The notes below the pieces were generated by a model that worked only from the letters and a program-made list of their open reading frames with translations, was not told the DNA's origin and did not search any database. From Tenodera sinensis (lineage: Eukaryota; Arthropoda; Insecta; Mantodea; Mantidae): a stretch of 64,000 bases of DNA. Below are positions 21,174 through 32,185 of this stretch, piece by piece (the stretch's first letter is position 1; each line of letters starts with the position of its first letter). The stretch covers positions 98,973,412-99,037,411 of the forward strand of contig CM060962.1 of the NCBI GenBank assembly GCA_030765045.1, given 5' to 3'. The position numbers and the translations under genes were made by a program.

Positions 21174-23029
21174 GTGGTAATGTGCTTTGCCTAGATTTGT
21201 GGGGCCGAAACAGTGGTCCCTTCATGCAAGCACTACACTTCAGTTTTGGTCTTGGAGCATTTGTTGCACCACTTTTGGCTGCACCATTTCTGGAATCTGC
21301 AGGAGGCACTGCTTTACAGATGACAAGCACAGTGATGCCAGATGTGGGTCGTGGCAAGAGGGACTTGTATGCAGAAAACAGCAGCTTGTCTATGCTTACT
21401 GAACTGGAAGAAAGCACCATCTTGCCATTCATCAGCACCATCCCAAGTGAGATGTTTGCATCCAGCAACCCAGATGTAAATGAGACATTTATTACAACTA
21501 CAGTGGCTGCTCAGCCTACAGTGACAACCAAACGAATTCCTAAACACAAACCCTCAAAAACTCATGCCAGTGCATTAGCAAACAAGGGAGATATTGAAGG
21601 AGTGCGTTTTGGAACCCCACCAAAGGAGGACCTAATGCCCCTTACCACCAGTACAACTACCTCTACTATTGTTACAACCAGTGTTGCTACACCTACATCT
21701 GCAATATTCACAACACTTACAAGCATTCCTGATTTTTCTTCTGTGTCCCCAACACCGTCCACAGTAGAGGAAGTATCAAGGTTAGCTCTGGAAGAAACAA
21801 GCAGCAGTAGCAGCACACAAAACACTATTGCTGTTACAGGTTTCTTGCTTCCAGATGAACCTTCAGTAAACAAAGAACCAGTTTCCTTAGAACCAGTGTT
21901 AAATGCATACTCTCAGGTTAAACCAACTTTTACTTCACAAACTGAAGAAACCACAAAAGTAATCAACTTTACACAAGCTCAGGCAGAGTTGAACAGTGAC
22001 AAAAGCCAGGAACTTGAATCTCCTTTATCTACTAGTGCTTTAATGCCCAAACATATCCATCATTCAAAACCAGTTACATATGACAACGATACTGATGAAG
22101 CACCTTACACTGTGTTTGACATGGTCGCAAATAGAATTGAAAAATATGGTTTTAATAAGATTCAGTTTACATATCTCATGGTGGGGTTGTTTGTGTTTGC
22201 AATCTCACTTGTGTTCTTAGGATTTTTATGTCACAATCCAAGAGATCCCAAGTCCAAACAGGAAGAAGGCCAAGGAGTGAAGAAGATAACAAACAGGATG
22301 TTGCACGGCTTACTTATTGCCCTAATGGCAACATTTTTCTTTCTCTATATGGGACTGGAAATGGCATATGGCCAGTTGGTTATGGCATTTGCAGTTCATG
22401 GAGATCTGCAACTGACACTGTCAACTGGAAGAGTAATCGGAGTCACATTCTGGGGATCATTTGCAGCAATGCGTTTTGCATCAATATTTTTCTCAAGTGG
22501 ATTTGGTCCTGTTAGTATGCTTGTGCTCAACTTCGTCTTATGCACACTTGGTTCACTGCTTCTGTCCACAATGTCAACCCATGCAGAAACTGCTTTGTGG
22601 ATTGGAACTGCTCTACTTGGCGTTGGTCTAGCATCTATGTTTCCAACTGGTATCCTGTGGATTGAACGATATATTCATGTTTCTAACAAGGTGGCTGCTG
22701 CATTTGTGGTCGGTGTATCGCTAGGTCAGCTCGCATGCCCTGCAGCTATTTATGGACTAATGTTGAAAAATCCTTCTCTGCTCATGTACTCTTCACTTTT
22801 CATCAACTTTCTATGCATTGCGCTTTTTGCTATACTTCGCTGGCTTGCATGCAGGCACGGTGAGAAGTACTGTATGGCTAACAATAATGGTTATCAGTTA
22901 GCAAATCAAGAAGAGGAAGAAGATATGATGGATATGTCTCCATCTGGGAGCGTTGTGGCACTTCGCCGACACAGCTTTTCATCAGAGCATCGAGCACTAC
23001 TTAATGGTAACCCTCATCGTGGGCCTTAG
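21174..23029 (+). CDS. MFSD4/NaGLT1-like transporter, last coding exon (TM5-TM12)
   Basis: Starts at the acceptor CTAG|GTGG and ends at TAG 23027-23029. Together with the two upstream exons it gives 713 residues. In that numbering: GGNVLCLDLWGRNSG, then TM5 at about 115-135 (ALHFSFGLGAFVAPLLAAPF). Next is a hydrophilic insert of about 290 residues with a Ser/Thr-rich, mucin-like core (about 250-300) and possible N-glycosylation sites NSS, NET, NFT and NDT. TM6 is at about 425-448, TM7-TM12 follow, and an acidic tail (NQEEEEDMMDMSPSGS) ends the protein. Conserved family stretches include GLEMAYGQL, FWGSFAAMRF and GMASMFPTGILW-like GLASMFPTGILW. The family is usually about 500-520 residues, so the excess sits in the TM5-TM6 loop. 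Reading frame from 21035 to 21173 is intron read-through, not coding. Expected role: plasma-membrane uptake of a small solute; substrate not deducible. Confidence 0.9.
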
Positions 23030-23730
23030 CAGTGCTTAATACCAAAGGTGAACCATAATCTATATCTACTGTGATAATTGTGTCAGTGAACTGTGAGGTG
23101 CACTTAAAGTTTAAAAGCACACTGCAGATCTTTGAATCCAGTATTTTATGCATTAATAGATTAGTCTTTAAGCAATGCAGAGATCTTGTAAAGCAAAAAA
23201 CATCATGTTTTGTTGTGCAAATATGCATAACTGACTTCTAATGGTTGAGACTTGTGAGAGTGTAGAAATGTTCCTTGATAATGGACCAAATTTTAGAAAG
23301 GAAAATAAAATACTGAAGAAACATAAGTTTGAAATGGAAATAGTGTAAGTTATTGCCTGTGAATGCTCCATGTTTATCCCTTAAATTCTCAATAGCTGTT
23401 AACAAAATCAATATTATTTTCATGAAAACAATCTATGTAAGAAATAAGATAAATTTCCATACTGTACTATGTCTCTTAATGGTAGATGTTATGGATAAAC
23501 ATATGGGCATGTCATGCAAATAGTGAGAAAATTTCAACATTGATTTTTAAGATGCAATGTAGCATTTTTAGTCAGCAAAAACTGTGGTAGTTTAATAATT
23601 GCTGCAGCTGATGAACTATAGGGACCGGTTTATATTGTATTGAGCATTGGTTAAATGTACATGCAATAATGCTCTACTTACATATACATATGCATTTCAG
23701 GAATAAAATAATGGACTGCTTGAAATTTAC
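23030..23730 (+). other. Probable 3'UTR of the MFSD4-like gene with two poly(A) signals
   Basis: AATAAA at 23304-23309 and 23702-23707 are the first candidates after the stop. Transcript ends would be about 23325 or 23725; which is used cannot be told from sequence. Confidence 0.5.
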
Positions 23731-24169
23731 AGAACCCATTTGGAGGACATGCTCAAATGTCAAGTATCTCGTAAGATAATATTCATTATCAGAACCATCC
23801 CTATTATTATGAGTGGCATTGTAATGTGTACTAAGGGAATAGACACCAGCAGCAATTGAATATCATAATGGCCCAAATATAATACAGCTTCGCATACAAT
23901 ACAATCTTGAATTTTTGGAAGGTATTCACAAGAAAAATTACCTAAATAATGAATACAATTAGAAAATACTCACAACATACATGGAAACCCCTGGTTTCAC
24001 TTCTCTGGTACCAATAATATGTCATGTAAATCAAATTCATTAAATTTCCCTGTCTTTGTTCCTCTGAATGCTCTTCTTGATGTGGCAGCATTCATAAACA
24101 GTGCCATGCATTACATTAAACACCAAACTTCATCACAGCCTGTACTAATAATGTTGTTGTTGTTGTTTT

Positions 24170-27037
24170 CTAGTGCCTTGCATCTGGCAATGAAGCCATT
24201 AGCATTCGTGCTTTCCAATACTTTTGAGCTGTAGTTTCTTCTGATCTTAATGCTTCACAGGTCTTCAAGTGGTCTTCCTTCATTTCTGCTGGATCGTTAC
24301 ACAGGACACATATTGGTGAGGATGAGATACCCATTCTGTAGAGATGACTTGCTAAGCAGTCGTGATTTGTCAATAGTCGGAAGGCTGCAACCGCTGTTTT
24401 CCTTGGTCTCTGGGGGATTATATCTGGGTTGGAAAGTAGTGTAATCCATTTTTTATCTTTGGCATTTGTTTCTATTTCTTGTAGGTATGAATGAGAAAAT
24501 TTTTTAATGATCAAGCGTTTTATTGAGGAATATGAGAAATTGAATTTAGATTTTTGCTTTATTGTTGTGCCTTTCTTTGCAAGTGAGTCTGCAGCTTCAT
24601 TCCCCATGACTCCACAGTGTGCTGGAATCCATTGGAGATGAACAGTCTTATTAACTTTTTGGAGTTGTGTTAACATTTTGTAGCATTCTCTAATTTTTGT
24701 TAACTTCTTTGTAATATTTGAACATATTCCCTGAATTGCAGCTTTAGAATCTGAAAGAATTACTGCCTTGTTAAATTTATTTAAGGGAAGATTTAATAAT
24801 TGTCGGAGAGCAATGTGTATAGCCTCTATTTCTCCATCATAATTTGTTGTGTCTCTGCCAACAGAATGATAAAAGGAAAAATGTGAACATGTAACTCCAG
24901 CTCCAGTAAGGTTTTCCTTGGAGGATCCATCAGTATATATGTGCAGCCATTCTTCTGTGGGATACCTAGTATTGATTGTTTCCAGAGCTAGAAGTTTTTG
25001 TATTTCTTTTGGTGTGTCTGATTTACTTATTTCCTCTATTAATTCCAAATTGAAGGTAGGTTGTAATAATTCCAATAGATTTTCTCTTATAAGTAGATTT
25101 TCTCTGGTGTTAGGAATGTTCAATTTGGATTTAATCTGTGTTACCTTTTCTAGGAAACTACTATGAGTTTTAAGGATTGAAGGGGGCAAGTTCTCTTCTG
25201 ACCATTTAGAGTTTGGCAGTCGTAACATTTTCACGTGTTGGAGCAATGCTTGTTCTTCTATTTTTGTTGTTATTGATGGGGTCCGTGTTAAGGCAAGCAT
25301 GGCATCAATAGGTGTGGATTTAACTGCTCCAGTGATTAGGCGAAGAGCCGGATTTTGTATTTGTTCAAGTTTATTGATGTTAGCATTTGCTGCTGTTATT
25401 AAAGCTTCAGAACAGTACAAGAGGTTTGGTTTAACATACATTTTGTATGTTGTGTTAAGGACTCTCCTTGAGCAGCCCCATTTAGCACCAGCTAATCTTT
25501 TCAGGATTTGCAGTTTCTTTTCAACCTTTTCTGAGATGTTTGTTATATGTTTTTTCCAAGTTAGCTTTCTGTCGAAAGTGATGCCTAAGTATTTGGCATC
25601 ATCACCTGCTTTGAGTGGTTTACCATTATAATTTATGTTAATATTAACTGGTTTGTATTTTAGTGTAAATAATTCATAATTTGTTTTTTCCACATTGATA
25701 GTCATGAGGTTTTTGGAGCTCCATTCATGTACTTTGTTTAGGGCTGTTTCTATTCTGTCTTTAATTAATTCAGTTTTTTTTGGAGAGCCTGAAGTCCAAA
25801 TGACTACATCATCAGCAAATAAAGCAATTTTGGTTTCTAAAGTTTTTATTATTGATGGAAGGTCATTTATATATATGTTAAAGAGTGTTGTGCTCAGAAC
25901 AGCACCTTGTGGAAGTCCTCGGTGTGTTTGTTTATATTTGGAAATGTATGTATTATATTTTGTGGCACAAAATCTTTGTGAAATAAACTGAGTTATCCAT
26001 TTAAGCATGTTACTTTTCACACCTATTGATTGCAACTTCTCAATTAATTTGTTTCTCCAGACTGAGTCATATGCTGATTTGAAATCAATGAATACTGCTA
26101 AGGTATCCTCCTTTCTATTGAAAGCTTCCTTGATGTCTTGGCTTAATAGGAGTACATTTTCACTTGTACTATGATTCTGTCTGAAGCCGGTCTGTGAACT
26201 ATTAATTAAGTTGTAATATTCTAGGAACCAGTTAAGTCTAGATGCCACCATTCTTTCCATCACTTTTGCAATAACACTGGTCAAAGATATTGGTCTGAAA
26301 CTATTAATATTGTTTGAAGGTTTGTTTTTCTTTAAAATTGGGATGATAATGGCTTTTTTCCAGTCGGAAGGTACAGTCATTCTCCAACACGTGTTATACA
26401 GTTTAAGTAGGATTTCTCTTCCTTTCCTGCCAAGGTGTTTAATAAACTCTGGGTGGATCTTGTCAGGTCCTGGAGATTTTTTGTTCTGTAATTGTTCTAT
26501 TGCTAAAACCAGTTCTGTTTCGTTAAAATCCTGAATAAAAATATCATTTCGTATCCCTTTTGGCTTATTAGTTTCTCTGATAGTTTTTTGGATAGCCTTA
26601 TCTTGTTTTTTATATGCTTGGGGTATTCTTTGTGACTGAGCATAAAACTTGTTAAGGGATTCTGCTATTTCCCTATCTGTAGTTAAGCTTTTGTTATTAT
26701 GTTTTAATGGTTCAGTTGTATTTTTTGATAATTTTGTTTTATTAAGGAATTTGTATATTTTATTTCCATCTTTCCTATAGTCCATATGTTCTACAAAATT
26801 TGTGAAACTGGCCCTCTTTGCTGTAATTAATTCTTTCTTAAAAATGGCTGCTTTTCTTCTCCAGTTTTGTACATCTTCTGGACTCTTGGTTCTTTTGGCT
26901 TTGACTCTTGCTATATTTCTTTCGTGTTTTAACTTAGATAAAGATGGAGACCAAAAGTAGCTATATTTCTTTAACTTTCCTTTGGGGATATGTGTTTTGG
27001 CTGCTGTCAATAATATTTCACAAATTTTTTTATTCAT
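24170..27037 (-). CDS. LINE 1 reverse transcriptase-RNase H (955 aa open frame)
   Basis: Open without stops. RT core: KAIIIPILKKNKPSNNINSF, RPISLTSVIAKVMERMV, FIDFKSAYDSVW, GLPQGAVLSTTLFNIYINDL and the catalytic FADDVVIW. RNase H: YTDGSSKENLTGAG (D), NYDGEIEAIHIAL (E), VILSDSKAAIQG (D), IPAHCGVMGNEAADSLAKKG (H/D). Then a C-terminal zinc-knuckle-like CVLCNDPAEMKEDHLKTC. ATG 27037 is simply the first Met; the natural protein starts at the EN. Truncated relatives occur at 54240-54900, 59108-59289 and 63974-64000. Confidence 0.9.
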   Translation of the reverse strand: MNKKICEILLTAAKTHIPKGKLKKYSYFWSPSLSKLKHERNIARVKAKRTKSPEDVQNWRRKAAIFKKELITAKRASFTNFVEHMDYRKDGNKIYKFLNKTKLSKNTTEPLKHNNKSLTTDREIAESLNKFYAQSQRIPQAYKKQDKAIQKTIRETNKPKGIRNDIFIQDFNETELVLAIEQLQNKKSPGPDKIHPEFIKHLGRKGREILLKLYNTCWRMTVPSDWKKAIIIPILKKNKPSNNINSFRPISLTSVIAKVMERMVASRLNWFLEYYNLINSSQTGFRQNHSTSENVLLLSQDIKEAFNRKEDTLAVFIDFKSAYDSVWRNKLIEKLQSIGVKSNMLKWITQFISQRFCATKYNTYISKYKQTHRGLPQGAVLSTTLFNIYINDLPSIIKTLETKIALFADDVVIWTSGSPKKTELIKDRIETALNKVHEWSSKNLMTINVEKTNYELFTLKYKPVNININYNGKPLKAGDDAKYLGITFDRKLTWKKHITNISEKVEKKLQILKRLAGAKWGCSRRVLNTTYKMYVKPNLLYCSEALITAANANINKLEQIQNPALRLITGAVKSTPIDAMLALTRTPSITTKIEEQALLQHVKMLRLPNSKWSEENLPPSILKTHSSFLEKVTQIKSKLNIPNTRENLLIRENLLELLQPTFNLELIEEISKSDTPKEIQKLLALETINTRYPTEEWLHIYTDGSSKENLTGAGVTCSHFSFYHSVGRDTTNYDGEIEAIHIALRQLLNLPLNKFNKAVILSDSKAAIQGICSNITKKLTKIRECYKMLTQLQKVNKTVHLQWIPAHCGVMGNEAADSLAKKGTTIKQKSKFNFSYSSIKRLIIKKFSHSYLQEIETNAKDKKWITLLSNPDIIPQRPRKTAVAAFRLLTNHDCLASHLYRMGISSSPICVLCNDPAEMKEDHLKTCEALRSEETTAQKYWKARMLMASLPDARH

Positions 27038-27246
27038 TTCATCTGTTGACTTGAACTCTGATTTTAACAGTATATTACTCTTCCCTTCTATCTCATTTTG
27101 GAAACTGGACCAATCTGCTTTTTTAAAATTCCAAGAAGTTTTAATTTTTGGTTTGTTACTTTTATTTATTAGACCTCTTATGGAGTTTATGGTGATTCTG
27201 TGGCCTGAACCTGGGTCTTCTATTATTTCTCTTTTTGTATTGTCAA

Positions 27247-27936
27247 TTATGTCAGAAGATCAGGATTTGTACTTGAACCATTATAATGAAGGTAAGTGGG
27301 TGGATCATTTGGATTAAATATTAATTCCATTGTTGATGAGTTTAATAGGTCTTCTATGACTCTTCCTGCTGAATTTCTATCTCTGTAGCCCCACCTAGGG
27401 GAGTGTGCATTAAAATCACCTATTAAAATACTTTTGGGTTCTATGGGAATATAATTTAGATCTAGTGTATTGTCTGGAGGATTGTAGATACTGTAAATTC
27501 TATAGTGGTAGTTATTTTTCCATACTTCGATTTTAACTATTTCTGATTTATCTTGTTCTTCCATTGTTTTCTGGATTTGGATAGTAGCTTTCATATTTCT
27601 TTTAATTCCTGTAAGAATACCACTTGCTATTTGACGAGCCTTTGGAAGTATATGTGTAGTGTACTGATCCATTTCAAAGTATATTTCCTGTTCTTCTGAT
27701 ATATTGGCTTCTTGTACTTTGAAGACATCTATATCTTGGTCTTTTAATATTTTCATTAGCTCTTGTTTTTTAGGCTGGGACATGCCTCCTGCATTCCATT
27801 GTAGAATTCTTAAAGTATTGGAATTGTTGTGATGAAATTTGCCTAAAGATGTCCCCACCCGGAGATCCGATTGGGGGACAGTTTTAACTCCGGAATGTTT
27901 ATCTTTAGGACTCATGTTCATGTATGTGGCTTTCAT
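27247..27936 (-). pseudogene. LINE 1 endonuclease region (APE-type)
   Basis: From ATG 27936 the frame gives LRILQWNAGGMSQPKKQEL, DVFKVQEAN, YRIYSIYNPPDN, ILIGDFNAHSPRWGYRD and PPTYLHYNGSSTNPDL. The N, E, GDFNAHS and terminal S/T-N-PD motifs are those of APE-type LINE endonucleases. The frame stops after NPDLLT, where a one-base shift would carry it on into SDIIDNTKREI and the RT frame. It therefore was one polyprotein of about 1,250 codons now cut by a single indel. Confidence 0.85.
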
Positions 27937-28305
27937 GTAACTGTTTTCTTAACAGGCACCAGTTTTACAATGTGGCCGTTACATCACCCGACTTAAACCC
28001 TCATTTTGCAAGGGGGACCACACCTATTGTTGGTCAACGGGTCCATCGGACCTAGCCGGGAGGACTAAATAAGTGGTATTTAGATCCACCGACCTTCCCC
28101 TCATGTGCCTCTGAGGGACGCTGTTGTGCTGTGATAGGCCAGCACATATGTAAATGACATTTCCTCCATTTTAGATGAAACAGTTATACCGCTGTGATTC
28201 GGTCCCCAGAGCCTCATCTGTTAAAAGCAGGGTGCACCACGGGCAGGATGAGGATGGGAATTGGGTAGGAGAGGCTATAGGAGGCGCATCACTACCCCTT
28301 ACTGC
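27937..28305 (-). other. 5'UTR of LINE 1
   Basis: GC-richer leader of about 370 bp. Its blocks recur in order in the internally deleted derivative at 9904-9575, so this is the true 5' region of the family and probably holds the internal promoter. Confidence 0.65.
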
Positions 28306-28322
28306 CCTGTACTAATAATGTT

Positions 28323-30899
28323 CACCTTGCACAAAACTCATAATTCTCTCTCTCCCTTATTCAACATATGTGATGAAGATGCTCTCCTACATTAGCTTTC
28401 ATAAGTGAAACACTGACCAAAACTTAATGTATTAACCAAGCATTGCCAAGCAACAATAGATTATGTCAGAAGTCACTGTCAAAGAAATTGTGGTTAATTT
28501 GTGACCTTGAGCCCAGCTGTGATGCATGTGTTTAATACTACTACTAAAGCGAGATACAGTCTTATGTTATTATCGGCACCAAACAAGAAAGGTATTGACA
28601 GTTCTCTGTGAATGAGAGGCGACATTGCCACTTATCGCAACCACATGGAGAGCGTGTTAGCATTATGCATAAGAAGATGGTTGAATTGCATTTGGAATGT
28701 AGAGCAGGTATAATTTATGTTTGTATTCAAAGACAATAGTAAAATAGTGAATCTACATGCAAAGGATAACACTGCAAGTATATATCACTGTAAAGATTTA
28801 CATTAACAAAAGAAACATACCTGTGAAATATTGTAATGAGAAAATGCTGCTGATATCTGAATCGCTTGCATCATGCTGTTGTTGCTAGATTTACCCATGA
28901 AAGTGACACTGTTCTATCTTTTCTTCTAAAGCTCATTTTCGTATATTGCACTTATTACGCCCTTTGTATCAGTAACCACTTGTTCACAGTTTTCAGTCTT
29001 TTATTGATGTAGCTTTATTACAGATGACACAGTGAAATCTTTGTTGTTTTGCCCAATGTAACCGTTAACTTAGGCCCAAATTAATCAAATCAGATTACAC
29101 TAGGAAACGGGGAAACCAAGCAATTTTGCGACCAAGTTCTTCAGTAATACCATTTAATGCATAATCCTTTAATTGGAATATGTACCAAACACAATTTCAT
29201 TTGCTTCCCAAGGATGTAAAGTTTTTTGTATGACTACGCTGTCTTTGTCAATATTTTAGAACGTAATTAAATATTCCTTAAAAGAGTAAGACAATTGTAA
29301 ATGCTGACAACATATGCACAGATACACACATTAATACAAGGCAAATAACCACATAAATAGAATGATGCAAATGAACTTGTCAGCACACAGATAATCTCTA
29401 ACTGATGCAAGCTGGATGGAGGCATTGTATATATTGCAGGGAAAACACAAGATAAGACACACAGTTAATGTTGCTGCTGGATTGCAGGTCAGGTACATGC
29501 TAAACACATTTTAAGCATCGAAAACTGCAGACAACACTGGTTTAGCGTTGCTATGGAAACGTCTTAGCTCTAATTGGTTCCTCTTTTCATTGCTATGACG
29601 ATCGCCATGATGCATCCATCCCCTCCTGTTCATTTTGACCTTTCCACCACGTGGTGAGCAACTGTCAAATCACCTTCTTGTTTGGCACAGAGTATAAAAT
29701 CAGTCTATTTAAATATTCAGCTGCAGATATTAGATAAAAACTGTTTATAAAAGCAAATTTGAAGGTAAAAAAATGTGTTACATTCAGGCTAATACGGGAC
29801 ATTCATTTTCATTATCATTAGAAGTAGAATACAAGCATGATAAAAAGGTTGGATTACTGCACTGAATTCTAATTTGCTTGTGGAATGCTATAGTGGTTTT
29901 CCTTTAGAAAGTGGACATGCAAAAAGAAAGGGAACTAACTGATTGGTCCCCTCCCACCTCTCTCACATTCAAATACTATATCTTTACAATAATACATATG
30001 CAGTACATCTATGTGCTTATTATAATTATAGCTCAATTAACTCTCCTTAAAGGAAGTTACATCAGTGGCATGTGGTGACAATCTATGGTATGGAAGCAAT
30101 AATACTTGGAAGAGCAGACATGGCCAACAAGTTCTACTTTTACAATTTGTAAGCCATTCTAAACTGTGGACGTCTTTATTAAAATGTTGCACAAAGTATT
30201 GATTTGTGTTTTAAAATTCTCTAATGCTGGAGTTTCCCTACCCTTTTTGATGATCTCTGTCTTCTTGGCATAGGTAAATGGAAAGAAACCTCAATTCAAA
30301 ATTTTTCACACAACACAGTGCTCTTCCCTGACGCATTTCACTACTCCCACTGTATTATGCTCTCACCATAAGCAATATGCAGTTTCAAAATTGTTTCCAG
30401 TAAGTGATATTCCTAATTGCCAAAACACGTACAGTTCTGTCTTTAGTATGAAACTTGTAAAAACAAACATTCCATTAGAAAGTTGCACAACATTGCATAG
30501 TAGTAAACAGCTATTATTATTTATAAAGAAAACAAAAATTGACTTGATTTTAATTCCTAAATTCTAACAAACAGTAAACTGAATTAGCCATGGAGAGGTA
30601 ATAAGTATTTATTTGCCATTGGTATGGCTCAACTTCAGTCGTGGCTGTTTCCTGGCCATACTTGATTTTCTTACAATTCATTTACACCTTAGTGTCACCT
30701 TAGTGACTATTAGTAATTAATTGCTAATCTATTAATTTATCACAAATCTATCATTCCCTCTCAGCTTTCTTAGTGTATATCTTGCTTTTTAACTGACCAT
30801 GATCATTTCAGTTTTACTGCTGATAAAACTCTCCCAGTTTCCTAATTTGACAACTATCTTGAAATATTTTCCTTATAGCGACTGATTTCTTCACTTTAA
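28323..30899. other. Gene-free stretch of about 2.6 kb
   Basis: AT-rich, no supported exon, repeat family or RNA gene. A TATAAAA at about 29693 has no linked coding signal that I can see. Confidence 0.45.
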
Positions 30900-31095
30900 C
30901 TATTTTTCTTTAATTAAGATTATCCTCCAGTTGTTAGTCCCTGGACATTCAAGTAAAACATGACTCACCTCCTCATTACCCTTACATATTGGACATTTAC
31001 CTTGCTCGTAGTTTTCTCTGATACCCCTTAATTTCCAAATTCCTAACCTGAACCATGCAAGTTCCTCTCTTTCTAATTTGTTACATTTCTCTATA

Positions 31096-31559
31096 GGTCG
31101 CGCGTTACTTCTTGACGAATGAAAATTTTATATGAAAGGTTGAATGCGAGTCTCTACTCAGCTTTTGCGGGAACGAGAGAGAGGAGGTACTGTCTGCAGT
31201 GAGATGACGCGCATGCTTCTGAGCTGAAGTAGTACAACACTACAAATCAATTTATGACACTTGCAGTAATATCAGCCACACGTATTATACACTATACCTC
31301 TATAACTGTTTCCACTTAACTTTCTTGAATTTATTCTATTCCCGACATCTCTCCCTCGTCTGAATTGCTATTTTCGTTGCATGCATACATACATCCGTAC
31401 CGCACAAAACTTCTGCAGTCGACTGTATACACAAACGCGACAGAGGAAAACAGAGGTGTCTGTTATCGTAGCATAAACATTTGCTGACCTGTTTATTAAG
31501 GGTAGGCGCACTCATTGGATTTCTGCTCAAGGTCATTCGTCAAGAACGAACGCGCAACC
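31096..31559. mobile_element. MITE with 27-bp TIRs and TATA target-site duplication
   Basis: TATA at 31092-31095 and 31560-31563. TIRs start GGTCGCGCGTT and GGTTGCGCGTT and both end CTTGACGAATGA (24 of 27 match). 464 bp, no coding capacity, clearly GC-richer at its ends than its host LINE. LINE 2's frame resumes on either side. Superfamily not certain; a 4-bp TATA duplication is unusual. Confidence 0.8.
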
Positions 31560-31977
31560 TATACATAAGTTTCCCTTTTAAAGTTTCCGTTAATCTCCTT
31601 GTAAAAGGTAAGTGAACTTTTCTCTTCTAATATTGAGCTCATTGTTTGTCCATATCTTCAATTTATTACCGATACTTATTGATTTACCCTCGTATATAAA
31701 CTTCTTCTCACTAGCCCCAATGATAATTTGCCCTTTGCTAATGCCATCTGCTTATACTGTTCCCACCTGCCATTATTCAGCAGCTTAATTCCTAAGTAGA
31801 TGAAATTATTTACTATGTTGATATTTTTATCCCCAAGGTACCATCTCTCTACTTTTCTTAGTTTATTTCCTTTGTTAAACACAATTATTTTTGCTTTATC
31901 AACATTTACCTTCAGAGCTTCTTTAAAAAATCTTAAAATTTCATTAATAGCACTCTGCAGACCCATGATGGTCAAGT

Positions 31978-32185
31978 TGGTCCGGGTGGCTCAGTTGGTT
32001 AGATGCTGGTCACTGGTTCAAATGTGGCCCAGAGCGATGGTTTCTAAGTGTGCTTAAGAACAACAGCTCCATGTCAGTAGATTTACTGGCATGTAAAAGA
32101 ACTGCAGGACAAAATTCCGGCACACCAGCATCACTGATGTGTTCCTGGCAATTGACAGCGTCGTTAAGCAACAACATAATTAATT
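31978..32185 (+). mobile_element. tRNA-derived SINE (family D)
   Basis: Head CCGGGTGGCTCAGTTGG (A box) and CTGGTTCAAATGTGGC (B-box-like), body GTAGATTTACTGGCATGTAA and GGACAAAATTCCGGCAC, tail CGTCGTTAAGCAACAACATA. A short duplication GTCAAG flanks it. A second, 5'-truncated copy is at 35408-35530. Confidence 0.75.

Larger units (their letters stand above)
24156..28305 (-). mobile_element. Full-length non-LTR retrotransposon (LINE 1 of this window)
   Basis: A perfect 17-bp target-site duplication CCTGTACTAATAATGTT flanks it (24139-24155 and 28306-28322). On the minus strand: 5'UTR (28305-27937), endonuclease frame (27936-27247), RT plus RNase H frame (27037-24170, open from about 27250), and a 3' tail of (AAC)n. 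EN, RT and RNase H all being present with a C-terminal CCHC-like knuckle suggests the I/R1 group; clade not resolved. No gag-like ORF1 precedes EN. One single-base frameshift at about 27250-27256 separates EN from RT; otherwise the coding capacity is intact. Confidence 0.9.

Noticed and set aside
20911..21468. 185-codon open frame on the minus strand across the exon border
   Set aside because: It overlaps the transporter exon antisense, spans a splice acceptor, and has no domain or conservation signal.
27937..28305. HDV-like ribozyme in the LINE 1 5'UTR
   Set aside because: Known in some LINEs, and the leader is structured and conserved, but I could not lay out a convincing double pseudoknot by eye.
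29690..29760. Promoter with TATAAAA at about 29693
   Set aside because: No open frame with a splice donor or family similarity follows on either strand; too common a motif in AT-rich DNA.
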